21,619 nucleotides of DNA, taken from positions 1-21,619 of IMG/VR virus record IMGVR_UViG_3300043466_000227; one strand, 5' to 3'. The position numbers and the translations under genes were made by a program. This document shows positions 1 to 4,952 of the stretch, piece by piece (the stretch's first letter is position 1; each line of letters begins with the position of its first letter). Origin of the DNA: a virus. The notes beneath the pieces were generated by a model. It ran no database searches, was not told the DNA's origin, and was given only the letters and a program-made list of their open reading frames with translations.

Positions 1-665
1 TTCCTACGGCCATTTTTAGCCTCGAAATGAGCTCCGAGCAGTTAGTTGAAAGGTTAGAGTCAATAACGAGTGAGATACCGTTAAAACGCCTTAGAATGAA
101 TAATTTGAATGACGCTGAAAGAAAGATACTACTAAAAACTGATGATAAGATATTACTTTCCCCTCTACATATTGAAGATATGGGCGGTATAAGTATTTCG
201 CAACTTAGAGCAAAGGCAACCATTATGAAGCAGAAGTATGGCATTAAAGTAATCTTTATCGACTACCTACAGCTTATGAGTGGACAAGGCAAAAACAACC
301 AAAACCGAGAGCAGGAGGTGAGTTTAATAAGCAGAAGCCTTAAATCCTTAGCAAAAGAGTTACAAGTACCGATTATCGCCCTATCTCAATTATCTCGTAG
401 AGTAGAGGAACGAGGAGATAAGATGCCACAGTTATCTGACCTTAGAGAATCTGGTTCTATTGAGCAAGATGCTGATGCGGTTATTATGCTAATGAGGCCT
501 AATTACTATGAAATGACTAATCCAATAGAGATTGGTGGAACAGAGTATGCCACTAATGATTTAGTTATCTGTAAGGTTGAGAAGAATAGGCATGGCACTA
601 CAAAGAATCTACCATTAAGATTTTTACCAGAAACAATGACATTTATAGATTATTCTAATGGGTAA
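1..665 (+). CDS. dnaB: Replicative DNA helicase, DnaB type, C-terminal part (5' end outside window)
   Basis: The frame is open from base 3 to the TAA at 663-665, and an ATG at 27 is internal, so the gene starts left of the window. The first residues read TAIFSLEMSSEQLV, the conserved stretch that follows Walker A in DnaB-family helicases. Further on are Walker B (VIFIDYLQLM), ALSQLSRRVEERGDKMPQLS, the LRESGSIEQDADAV motif, and KNRHGTT, which carries the arginine-finger-like basic residues of motif H4. The family forms a hexameric 5'-3' helicase at the replication fork; Walker A itself is off the left edge. The gene overlaps the next by 8 nt, so it is part of a rightward early/replication operon. 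The family call is firm. Whether the missing N-terminus has the usual primase-interaction domain cannot be seen. Confidence 0.95.
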   Translation, partial: PTAIFSLEMSSEQLVERLESITSEIPLKRLRMNNLNDAERKILLKTDDKILLSPLHIEDMGGISISQLRAKATIMKQKYGIKVIFIDYLQLMSGQGKNNQNREQEVSLISRSLKSLAKELQVPIIALSQLSRRVEERGDKMPQLSDLRESGSIEQDADAVIMLMRPNYYEMTNPIEIGGTEYATNDLVICKVEKNRHGTTKNLPLRFLPETMTFIDYSNG

Positions 666-1029
666 GCATAATGGCTATAGGAACAGACGTAAGTTCGAGA
701 TAGAAGAGGCTCGTAATGCTGATGGTACCTATCAAGCTATTAAGTTATTTGCTAAGAACACTAAGATTTTAGTAATACAAATGCCTACAGCATTGTTAGA
801 TGGTTTTATGTGGTTAGAATATGAGAGAGACAACCAACCATCTGGCATAGCTGATAAAAATGTAGAGTTCTTTGCTATAAACTTTGATTTAAGGGATAGG
901 ATATACTTTATGAGGTCAGAAATGCTAAGAAAAAAAGCTCGTAGGTACTTTAGAGTAAACAATACTAAGGTCGAAGGAAACGTCAAATATGTGCAAGTTC
1001 CAATCGATGAGATGATTCGTTATGTATAA
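658..1029 (+). CDS. Hypothetical early protein, 123 aa
   Basis: I do not recognise this family. The protein is soluble and basic at its ends, with a mixed alpha/beta look: an N-terminal basic stretch (KHNGYRNRRKFEIEEARN), a hydrophobic strand (TKILVIQM), and a C-terminal region with IYFMRSEMLRKKARRYFR, an arginine/lysine-rich helix that could contact nucleic acid. The ATG lies inside the last codons of the helicase gene (8-nt overlap), so the two are probably translationally coupled and the product may act in replication. No catalytic motif stands out. A DNA-binding or replication accessory role is inference from position and charge only. Confidence 0.75.
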   Translation: MGKHNGYRNRRKFEIEEARNADGTYQAIKLFAKNTKILVIQMPTALLDGFMWLEYERDNQPSGIADKNVEFFAINFDLRDRIYFMRSEMLRKKARRYFRVNNTKVEGNVKYVQVPIDEMIRYV

Positions 1030-1046
1030 TATATATAAATATATTG

Positions 1047-1054
1047 TAACTTTG
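1047..1054 (+). promoter_or_regulatory. Possible Bacteroidota -7 box (TAACTTTG) before the VRR-NUC gene
   Basis: The 29-bp AT-rich gap between the two genes contains TAACTTTG, matching the Bacteroidota sigma-A -7 consensus TAnnTTTG. It ends 4 nt before the ATG at 1059. No TTG or TTTG is found about 19 bp upstream, and a transcript from it would be nearly leaderless, so this is weak. Confidence 0.25.
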
Positions 1055-1058
1055 GTTT

Positions 1059-1430
1059 ATGGCAACATACAAAACAGCTTCCGAGCTGACCAAAATGATG
1101 ATTGACTATTTAGGACAAAGAGGGATGGAAGTATGGAGAAATAATAACCTTGCTGTAAAAGGTAGGGCGTTTATTGGGAGGAAAGGAGTCCCAGATATAA
1201 TCGGTTATGATAAGAAACATGGTCAGTTTGTAGCTTGTGAGATTAAGAAGTTAGGCGATAGGATTAGTCCAGAGCAGTTTACTTTTTTAACTCAGTTAGG
1301 ATTAGCAGGAGGAGCAAGTATGTTATGTAGCCAGACATCAGATGAAACAATAAAATTAGAAATATTTAAAGATGGCGAAACTAAAATCTTCAGCTGGAGG
1401 GAATCAGAAAAAGAATTTCGGCAAACGTAA
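1059..1430 (+). CDS. VRR-NUC domain nuclease
   Basis: This 123-aa protein has the compact layout of phage VRR-NUC (PD-(D/E)XK fold) nucleases. An N-terminal helix is followed by GVPDII (catalytic Asp46), then VACEIKK (Glu61 and Lys63, the ExK pair) and ISPEQFTFL, where Gln73 fits the conserved position after the catalytic core. A final strand and helix follow (GGASMLC). Proteins of this family are Mg-dependent nucleases; stand-alone phage versions are thought to act on branched or recombining DNA, and the position after dnaB fits a replication/recombination role. The last 59 nt overlap a short basic ORF in another frame. The fold assignment is strong; the exact substrate is unknown. Confidence 0.9.
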   Translation: MATYKTASELTKMMIDYLGQRGMEVWRNNNLAVKGRAFIGRKGVPDIIGYDKKHGQFVACEIKKLGDRISPEQFTFLTQLGLAGGASMLCSQTSDETIKLEIFKDGETKIFSWRESEKEFRQT

Positions 1431-1503
1431 AATGGGTAGGGCTAAAAAATCTTACAATAAACACAGTCCGAAGCCTAAACAATACAGAGGCCAAGGCAGA
1501 TAA
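1372..1503 (+). CDS. Small, very basic protein (43 aa) overlapping the nuclease gene
   Basis: An ATG at 1372 opens a 43-codon frame ending with TAA at 1501-1503. The product begins MAKLKSSAGGNQKKNFGKRK and ends KPKQYRGQGR; about a third of residues are Lys or Arg and almost none are acidic. It overlaps the 3' end of the nuclease gene by 59 nt in a different frame, then fills what would otherwise be an 83-bp gap. An internal ATG at 1432, just after the nuclease stop, would give a 23-aa form. The gly/lys-rich, low-hydrophobic composition suggests a disordered nucleic-acid-binding or ribosomal-protein-like peptide. I infer it is real from its length, composition and tight packing; its function is unknown. 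Confidence 0.6.
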   Translation: MAKLKSSAGGNQKKNFGKRKMGRAKKSYNKHSPKPKQYRGQGR

Positions 1504-1513
1504 AAATTAAATT

Positions 1514-1699
1514 ATGGAAAACTTAGAATTAGAAAACAAAGAAGAGAAAGTAGTAAAAGCTACAAAGAAAGCTAAAGAGTTTGTATCTAACGAGACAATA
1601 CAGCTTATTCAAGACATCTTGGATGATGGTACTGTAGACTTAAAGTGGAGAGAAGCCTTAAAAGCACAAGTAAAAAAATATAAAAAAGATGCAGAATAA
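1514..1699 (+). CDS. Hypothetical charged protein, 61 aa
   Basis: This is a short, highly charged, probably helical protein. The N-terminal half is Glu/Lys-rich (MENLELENKEEKVVKATKKA) and the C-terminal half, VSNETIQLIQDILDDGTVDLKWREALK, looks like a small helical hairpin. It follows an AAATTAAATT leader after the 43-aa gene, and its last 11 nt overlap the start of the next gene, so it sits in a translationally coupled chain. I do not recognise the family and see no catalytic residues or membrane segment. Confidence 0.7.
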   Translation: MENLELENKEEKVVKATKKAKEFVSNETIQLIQDILDDGTVDLKWREALKAQVKKYKKDAE

Positions 1700-1898
1700 C
1701 TACGAGTACGATTCAGTCGTTGAGAATGTTATCAATCGTTTAAAAGACAGAGCAAGGATAGGATTTGAGAAATACGGAACCGACCTTGACAGAAATGACC
1801 TAATAACAGAACAATGGATTGAACACGCTATAGAAGAGGCATTAGATTTTAGTCTTTACCTCACTAAGTTAAAAGAGCAATTAAAGAAAAGTTTATAA
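1689..1898 (+). CDS. MazG-like small protein, 69 aa (possible NTP pyrophosphohydrolase-related)
   Basis: The protein is all-helical. RARIGFEKYGTDLDRNDL is followed by a helix ending EHAIEEALDFSLYLTKL. The EEALD element is an ExxD half of the acidic metal-binding motif of all-alpha NTP pyrophosphohydrolases (MazG/dUTPase superfamily), and many phages carry small proteins of the same RxxxGxxKYG...HAxEEALDxxxYL pattern. At 69 aa it is shorter than an active MazG domain, and the first ExxE pair is not clear, so it may be a minimal dimeric enzyme or a non-catalytic relative. The ATG lies within the end of the upstream gene (11-nt overlap). If active it would hydrolyse non-canonical or excess nucleotides during infection. 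Confidence 0.65.
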   Translation: MQNNYEYDSVVENVINRLKDRARIGFEKYGTDLDRNDLITEQWIEHAIEEALDFSLYLTKLKEQLKKSL

Positions 1899-1916
1899 CA
1901 ATAAAAACCAAACAAA

Positions 1917-2165
1917 ATGTCTAAATCAAAAGAACTCTACCTTGGGAGATGCTTTACACTAACAACAGCATTCGGTAGTTTAAGAAAAATCTCATTAGGC
2001 CCACAAGACCTACAGAAGTTAAATGAATTTGCTGCTGATAACAAAGGATGGGCTAACATCTTAGTAAAGATGAAGAAGTCTCACAATCCTGGTGAATCAG
2101 ATTTCTATGTGGAAATTGACCCATGGAAGCCAGATGGCGAAGTAAAAGAAAAACTACCTTTCTAA
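1917..2165 (+). CDS. Hypothetical protein, 82 aa
   Basis: A soluble small protein with an A-rich leader (ATAAAAACCAAACAAA) typical of Bacteroidota start sites. The central part, LGPQDLQKLNEFAADNKGWA, is helical. The second half, NILVKMKKSHNPGESDFYVE, continues into IDPWKPDG and looks like a beta-hairpin with a Trp/Pro-containing turn. The protein ends EKLPF. The aromatic C-terminal tip loosely resembles the partner-binding tails of ssDNA-binding proteins, but the rest shows no OB-fold pattern, so I make no functional claim. Its place in the early operon suggests a role in DNA metabolism or host take-over. Confidence 0.7.
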   Translation: MSKSKELYLGRCFTLTTAFGSLRKISLGPQDLQKLNEFAADNKGWANILVKMKKSHNPGESDFYVEIDPWKPDGEVKEKLPF

Positions 2166-2175
2166 ATTAACTATT

Positions 2176-2358
2176 ATGAAAAATATACTTGAAGCAATGA
2201 TTGGTTTATTAGCTCTAATGGTAATGGTTTATATACCATTTGCTTTCCTTATTGCAGAATGGAACCCTATCTATTGGCATTTAACCTTTAGAGGTTTATA
2301 TGTACTTTCTATTGTAGGATTAGTTACATTTGCAGTGAAAGAGTACCAAAAAAAGTAA
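2176..2358 (+). CDS. Small two-helix inner-membrane protein, 60 aa
   Basis: Two hydrophobic segments are clear: residues about 8-27 (IGLLALMVMVYIPFAFLIA) and about 38-54 (RGLYVLSIVGLVTFAV). They are joined by a short loop with Trp/Asn/Pro and followed by a basic tail (KEYQKK), which by the positive-inside rule places the C-terminus in the cytoplasm. It is the last gene of the rightward operon, 10 bp after the previous stop and about 30 bp before an intrinsic terminator. Being an early-operon membrane protein it could be a superinfection-exclusion or host-modifying factor, but nothing in the sequence decides this. It could also be a holin, although the holin-like gene of the late lysis cassette is a better candidate. 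Confidence 0.7.
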   Translation: MKNILEAMIGLLALMVMVYIPFAFLIAEWNPIYWHLTFRGLYVLSIVGLVTFAVKEYQKK

Positions 2359-2387
2359 AGTGTTGTGTTTTGTAGATAAATAGGTGG

Positions 2388-2418
2388 CCCTCCATATTCT
2401 TATGGGGGGTTCTTTATT
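2388..2418 (+). terminator. Rho-independent terminator of the rightward early operon
   Basis: CCCTCCATA (2388-2396), loop TTCT, then TATGGGGGG (2401-2409) form a 9-bp stem with one G-U pair, followed by the T-rich tract TTCTTTATT. It lies 29 bp after the last + strand gene. Confidence 0.75.
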
Positions 2419-2420
2419 AT

Positions 2421-2454
2421 AAAAAAAGCCCCAGTTATAGCAGTAACTGAGGCT
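2421..2454 (-). terminator. Rho-independent terminator, leftward (distal copy)
   Basis: Read on the - strand, AGCCTCAGTTA (2454-2444), a 6-nt loop and TAACTGGGGCT (2437-2427) pair over 11 bp with one G-U pair, followed by TTTTTTT. On the + strand the same stem has a C-A mismatch and no T tract, so it is directed leftward. It would end the sRNA candidate and any read-through from the late operon. Confidence 0.85.
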
Positions 2455-2486
2455 CATATTTGACTATTAGCGTAGTCATATTATGG
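2421..2486 (-). ncRNA. Candidate phage small RNA, about 65 nt, leftward
   Basis: Between two leftward terminators lies a promoter-like element (2492-2522) whose predicted start is near 2486. The transcript would begin CCAUAAUA, fold a 6-bp hairpin (UGACUA, loop CGCUAA, UAGUCA at 2478-2461), continue through AAUAUG, and end in the terminator hairpin and U7 tract at 2421-2454. The unit has a promoter, two stem-loops and a terminator, with no long frame; a 14-codon ORF (MTTLIVKYEPQLLL) starts at 2476 and stops inside the terminator stem. This layout is what an independently transcribed sRNA would have. It could instead be a leaky continuation of the late transcript. No homologue is known to me. 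Confidence 0.4.
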
Positions 2487-2491
2487 TATTG

Positions 2492-2522
2492 CAAACATAA
2501 ATATTATTGTTTAATAAACAAA
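2492..2522 (-). promoter_or_regulatory. Bacteroidota-type promoter, TTTG-N19-TATGTTTG, leftward
   Basis: On the - strand TTTG (2522-2519) is followed after exactly 19 nt by TATGTTTG (2499-2492). This matches the Bacteroidota sigma-A consensus (-33 TTTG or TTG, -7 TAnnTTTG). The -33 box directly abuts the T tract of the upstream leftward terminator. The predicted start is near 2486, and what follows is the small hairpin RNA candidate, not a gene. Confidence 0.5.
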
Positions 2523-2554
2523 ATAAAAAAGCCCCAGATTTTACCTGGAGCCTT
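2521..2554 (-). terminator. Rho-independent terminator at the end of the late operon (leftward)
   Basis: On the - strand GCTCCAG (2551-2545), a 7-nt loop and CTGGGGC (2537-2531) form a stem with a G-U pair, extendable by three weaker pairs (AAG with TTT), followed by TTTTTTATTT. It lies 36 bp after the last late gene. Its stem and T tract resemble the distal leftward terminator: both end CTGGGGCTTTTTT on the transcript strand apart from stem details. Confidence 0.85.
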
Positions 2555-2589
2555 CACCAAAACCAACCAAACACCTATGAGAGAGCATC

Positions 2590-2862
2590 TTAATTCTGTT
2601 TATTAGAACTATCATAAAATTTTGTTAATACTGAGCCGTAAAGCATAGCTTGATACCTCATTATAAAACTATTGATAGATTCATTGACATAGAAGTAGTC
2701 CTCGTTTGTCATATACACAAAGCACCTTTCATCATTCTCCTCATCAGCAGTAACGCTAACTACTTGATAAATGTTGATATAAGCATCTGATTCCTCTGAA
2801 TTATCTTGGAACTCATAGCTTTCATCTTCATCTTCTGTCAGTTGTATGATGTGCATTAACAT
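2590..2862 (-). CDS. Hypothetical acidic protein, 90 aa, last gene of the late operon
   Basis: I chose the ATG at 2862; the frame can be extended to a TTG at 2907, but that would deepen the overlap with the gene upstream. The product starts MLMHIIQLTEDEDE, has an acidic linker (YEFQDNSEESD) and then a beta-rich part, INIYQVVSVTADEE and RCFVYMTNEDYFYVNESINS, ending in a helix. The last part has the feel of small Sm-like or FlbD-like beta domains (strand, loop with N/D, Y-x-V-x-E-S), but the match is too weak to name. It overlaps the 51-aa coiled-coil gene by 35 nt. Function unknown. Confidence 0.65.
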   Translation of the reverse strand: MLMHIIQLTEDEDESYEFQDNSEESDAYINIYQVVSVTADEENDERCFVYMTNEDYFYVNESINSFIMRYQAMLYGSVLTKFYDSSNKQN

Positions 2863-2983
2863 TTGTGATACTATTTTTAAGAACAGTAAGTCGCAATTCT
2901 CTAACAATCAATTCAAGCCTTGCTTCTAAATTGCTTTTCTCCTTCATTAATTGGTTAATCTTTACGTCTACTTCTCTGTTCAT
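2828..2983 (-). CDS. Small coiled-coil protein, 51 aa
   Basis: An ATG at 2983 opens a 51-codon frame that stops with TGA at 2830-2828. The product MNREVDVKINQLMKEKSNLE continues as a single long amphipathic helix with leucine/isoleucine at heptad positions (VKINQLM, LEARLELIVRELRLTVL), ending in a short polar tail. It overlaps the following 90-aa gene by 35 nt, like other coupled pairs in this operon. A TAAATTTG box lies just upstream. Such short coiled coils often form dimers with partner proteins; no specific role can be assigned. The overlap and regular heptads make it likely to be a real gene rather than chance. Confidence 0.55.
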   Translation of the reverse strand: MNREVDVKINQLMKEKSNLEARLELIVRELRLTVLKNSITNVNAHHTTDRR

Positions 2984-2984
2984 A

Positions 2985-2992
2985 CAAATTTA
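2985..2992 (-). promoter_or_regulatory. Possible -7 box (TAAATTTG) before the 51-aa gene
   Basis: TAAATTTG on the - strand matches TAnnTTTG and ends 1 nt before the ATG at 2983. There is no TTG 19 bp upstream, so only half of a promoter is seen. The 93-bp gap in which it lies (2984-3076) is the largest between late genes after the one behind the capsid gene. Confidence 0.2.
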
Positions 2993-3028
2993 CGATTTAA
3001 TTCTAATGGAAATAAAAAGTGCATACCT

Positions 3029-3043
3029 TATTGATAATCAATA
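3029..3043. repeat. Short perfect palindrome (operator-like) in the 2984-3076 gap
   Basis: TATTGAT-A-ATCAATA is a perfect 7+1+7 inverted repeat located between the metallophosphoesterase stop and the 51-aa gene. It lacks a following T tract on either strand, so it is not a terminator. It could be a repressor site for the putative promoter 36 bp downstream, or chance in AT-rich DNA. Confidence 0.25.
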
Positions 3044-3076
3044 TGATATACACTTTATGTCATCAGGTGAGAACTT

Positions 3077-3784
3077 CTATTTTTTTGGAAGCCTTATTAT
3101 TTTAGTACCTAAAGGCATCGGTACAAATATAGCAACTCTTCCGCCATCTAAAACCACTCCACAGCCTAATGTTGGTCTTTTGGGGAAAGGTCGTGAATAC
3201 TCCATAGCATAGGCATCAATATCGATACCACAGCCTACGTTCATGCCGAATATCATGTCTTTATCTGACGATGAGTATAAAACACCACCAAAACTATGGA
3301 TATGACCTATAACAGTTGATTGTCGAGCATCTCTTGCTCTGTTAATTGCACCAGCTTGTCCAGAACTACCAGTTCCATGAGTATATAGAACACCGTCTAT
3401 TTCCCATTCTAAGGCCCATTTCCAGCCTTTAGGAGCATCCCATGCTTGTTCGTATGATTTGATGAATCTCTCTGGTAAACCGCTTGTTTGAGCCTTTCTT
3501 TTATGTAAAGCTGAGTGGTTACCGATACAGACTTTAACATTAGGGAAAGCCTTGTACCATTTGTACATAGCTGCTTGAGCTAAATCAGCCTCATATCCAG
3601 CTCCATGACCGTCTGGCTTAGATTCGTGATAAGAGATTGCGTGATTGTCTACTTCATCTCCGATATGGACTACTTCGGAGCATTGAAACTTGTTATACAC
3701 TTCAAGGCAAAAGTTCCTATAAAGTGGATGACAGAATGGTTCGTGCGTATCTCCTATGACAAGCACATTTTTTTTAGATGCCAT
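3077..3784 (-). CDS. Calcineurin-like metallophosphoesterase
   Basis: The 235-aa protein has the complete set of metal-binding motifs of the calcineurin-like phosphoesterase superfamily: GDTHEPF (Asp12, His14), IGDEVDNH (Asp42), GNHS (Asn88, His89), THG (His135) and GHIHSF (His160, His162). The usual Asp/Glu after GNH is Ser90 here. Such enzymes cleave phosphomonoesters or phosphodiesters with two metal ions; phage members include nucleases and nucleotide phosphatases, so the substrate is open. There is no signal peptide, so it is cytoplasmic. It sits 19 bp after the endolysin gene at the end of the late operon, an unexpected place for DNA metabolism; it might act in host or phage RNA/DNA processing late in infection. 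Confidence 0.9.
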   Translation of the reverse strand: MASKKNVLVIGDTHEPFCHPLYRNFCLEVYNKFQCSEVVHIGDEVDNHAISYHESKPDGHGAGYEADLAQAAMYKWYKAFPNVKVCIGNHSALHKRKAQTSGLPERFIKSYEQAWDAPKGWKWALEWEIDGVLYTHGTGSSGQAGAINRARDARQSTVIGHIHSFGGVLYSSSDKDMIFGMNVGCGIDIDAYAMEYSRPFPKRPTLGCGVVLDGGRVAIFVPMPLGTKIIRLPKK

Positions 3785-3803
3785 ATTGGTTGGTTTGGTT
3801 TAT

Positions 3804-4262
3804 CTACTTGTAAGGTGCGTAGGCAGTTTTGCCGTTAACCTTAAGTGCTCTCAACACTTGCTTTCTATTTTTAGCTCCATTATAAGAAACGTGAACCCAG
3901 TCTGGAGCATCTTTTGTTCCAAACTCAAAAATTAACTGGTCAAAATCTAAAGTGTCTTTGATAAAATCAAATACTTCTTTATTAGTTGCATTAGTCATAC
4001 CATCCATATCGATATCTGCCGCTTTAGCCTCACAATGTTGTGAATTTAATGACCCTCCAATGTAATGGTTCAAAGCCTTAGACCTATATCCAGATGAAAT
4101 ATTAATAGGGCCAAACTTCATTCTGATTGGCTCTAATACTTTCTCACATAAAGTGATAAGGTTCTGTAAATGTTCTGGAGTTGGTTCATTTGATACTCCA
4201 TGTCTTTTTGCTGACTCACTACGAGTAAACTCAGCTAATGAAAAATGTGCTGTTAATTTCAT
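3804..4262 (-). CDS. Endolysin, peptidase M15 family (VanY-like D-Ala peptidase)
   Basis: The 152-aa protein fits the Peptidase_M15_3 layout: FSLAEFTRSESA near the N-terminus, ISSGYRSKALNHYIGG (residues 55-70), SQHCEAKAADID with the zinc ligands His76 and Asp83 spaced by seven, and DWVHVSY with the third ligand His124. Glu113 or Asp121 would be the catalytic base. The family cleaves peptide bonds in the peptidoglycan stem or cross-bridge. No signal peptide is visible, so it should depend on a holin for access to the wall, and a holin-like gene and a 28-aa membrane peptide lie directly upstream. Its start is 1 nt after the stop of the 28-aa gene. Confidence 0.9.
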   Translation of the reverse strand: MKLTAHFSLAEFTRSESAKRHGVSNEPTPEHLQNLITLCEKVLEPIRMKFGPINISSGYRSKALNHYIGGSLNSQHCEAKAADIDMDGMTNATNKEVFDFIKDTLDFDQLIFEFGTKDAPDWVHVSYNGAKNRKQVLRALKVNGKTAYAPYK

Positions 4263-4263
4263 C

Positions 4264-4350
4264 TTAAATCATTTGTTTTACAAAATATGCTAATCCCAGC
4301 AACCATAATAGGAAGCCAAGTGTTAAAATTATCTTTTCGTTCTTAGGCAT
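4264..4350 (-). CDS. Tiny single-helix membrane peptide, 28 aa, in the lysis cassette
   Basis: The frame ATG(4350)-TAA(4264) encodes MPKNEKIILTLGFLLWLLGL followed by AYFVKQMI: a short basic N-terminus, one 17-19 residue transmembrane helix and a Lys near the C-terminus. It fits its neighbours with almost no spare base: the ATG lies 8 nt inside the end of the holin-like gene, and the stop is followed after one G by the endolysin ATG. It is too short for most gene callers. The composition resembles small pinholin-type or holin-modulating peptides, but nothing proves a lysis role. Reality as a gene is supported by the perfect packing and the hydrophobic pattern. Confidence 0.6.
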   Translation of the reverse strand: MPKNEKIILTLGFLLWLLGLAYFVKQMI

Positions 4351-4558
4351 CTTTCTTAAATATTTTCTCTACTGAGGTTAAACCTAAACAACCGAATGCT
4401 AACAAAGCTACTGATTCTACAAGTATTGCACTTGGAGCTGTATGAACTTCACTAAATTGATTGTGATACATAGTAACACATAATGCGATAACACATAGCA
4501 ATCCACATAAACGCTTCATGCTAAATCTACCGTTATCTTCTTGGAAAAACTGTTTCAT
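4343..4558 (-). CDS. Holin-like membrane protein, 71 aa
   Basis: Two hydrophobic segments are visible: residues about 16-32 (RLCGLLCVIALCVTMY) and about 43-62 (SAILVESVALLAFGCLGLTS). An N-terminal amphipathic part (MKQFFQEDNGRFSMKR) precedes them and a basic tail (EKIFKKDA) follows. This is the layout of two-helix holins with both ends in the cytoplasm. The position just before the endolysin gene supports this. Family membership with named holins cannot be shown from the sequence alone. The stop codon is overlapped by the start of the 28-aa gene. Confidence 0.65.
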   Translation of the reverse strand: MKQFFQEDNGRFSMKRLCGLLCVIALCVTMYHNQFSEVHTAPSAILVESVALLAFGCLGLTSVEKIFKKDA

Positions 4559-4559
4559 A

Positions 4560-4952
4560 TTATAATTGACTAAATTGGAAAATGATTAAGAATATTAAGA
4601 TTACTTTTTGCCAAGCATGGTATTTATCCATCTTGTCAAGTTCTTTTTCTCTATTACGATATGTTTCGAGATTAGCTTCGTAGCGATACTTGTAATTTTC
4701 AAGCGTACTAACTTTATAGCTGTAGATAGTGAAAATAGAATCATGTTTTATTATTTTAGATTTTAACGAGTCCTTATAAGCGATTATTGTATCGTTATAG
4801 GACTTATATAGTTTGTTAATAGTGTCTGCTTGACCTATGGTCATTATAACTACAGAGTCACCCTTAATCTTTTTTGTAGTGGGATATTGCGAGTACGCTG
4901 AAACTGATAGCAGTATCATTACTAACACTATCCAAAGTCTGCTTAACTTCAT
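4560..4952 (-). CDS. Exported coiled-coil protein with C-terminal membrane anchor, 130 aa
   Basis: The N-terminus MKLSRLWIVLVMILLSVSAY is followed by SQ, a typical Bacteroidota signal peptide with likely cleavage before Gln22. Then comes a helical, charged region (NKLYKSYNDTIIAYKDSLKS and a second helix with ENYKYRYEANLETYRNREKE), and the last 16 residues are strongly hydrophobic (VILIFLIIFQFSQL). The protein would therefore span the periplasm as a helix and be held in a membrane by its C-terminus. This resembles a unimolecular spanin in layout, but the lipobox cysteine that spanins of that class need is missing. The first 89 nt overlap the end of the upstream exported-protein gene in another frame, an arrangement reminiscent of Rz/Rz1. 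Confidence 0.65.
   Translation of the reverse strand: MKLSRLWIVLVMILLSVSAYSQYPTTKKIKGDSVVIMTIGQADTINKLYKSYNDTIIAYKDSLKSKIIKHDSIFTIYSYKVSTLENYKYRYEANLETYRNREKELDKMDKYHAWQKVILIFLIIFQFSQL

Noticed and set aside
2432-2476. 14-aa ORF inside the sRNA candidate (MTTLIVKYEPQLLL)
   Set aside because: The stop lies in the terminator stem and there is no A-rich leader, so a coding role is less likely than a structural RNA.
2863-2907. Longer start (TTG at 2907) for the 90-aa gene
   Set aside because: It would need a TTG start and give a deep overlap with the 51-aa gene; the ATG at 2862 has an AT-rich leader and suits the coupled layout.
2980-3024. 14-codon - strand ORF (MHFLFPLELNRKFV) with an ATGA junction to the 51-aa gene
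   Set aside because: Too short to support; an ATGA overlap alone is expected by chance fairly often. Mentioned in case it is a leader peptide.
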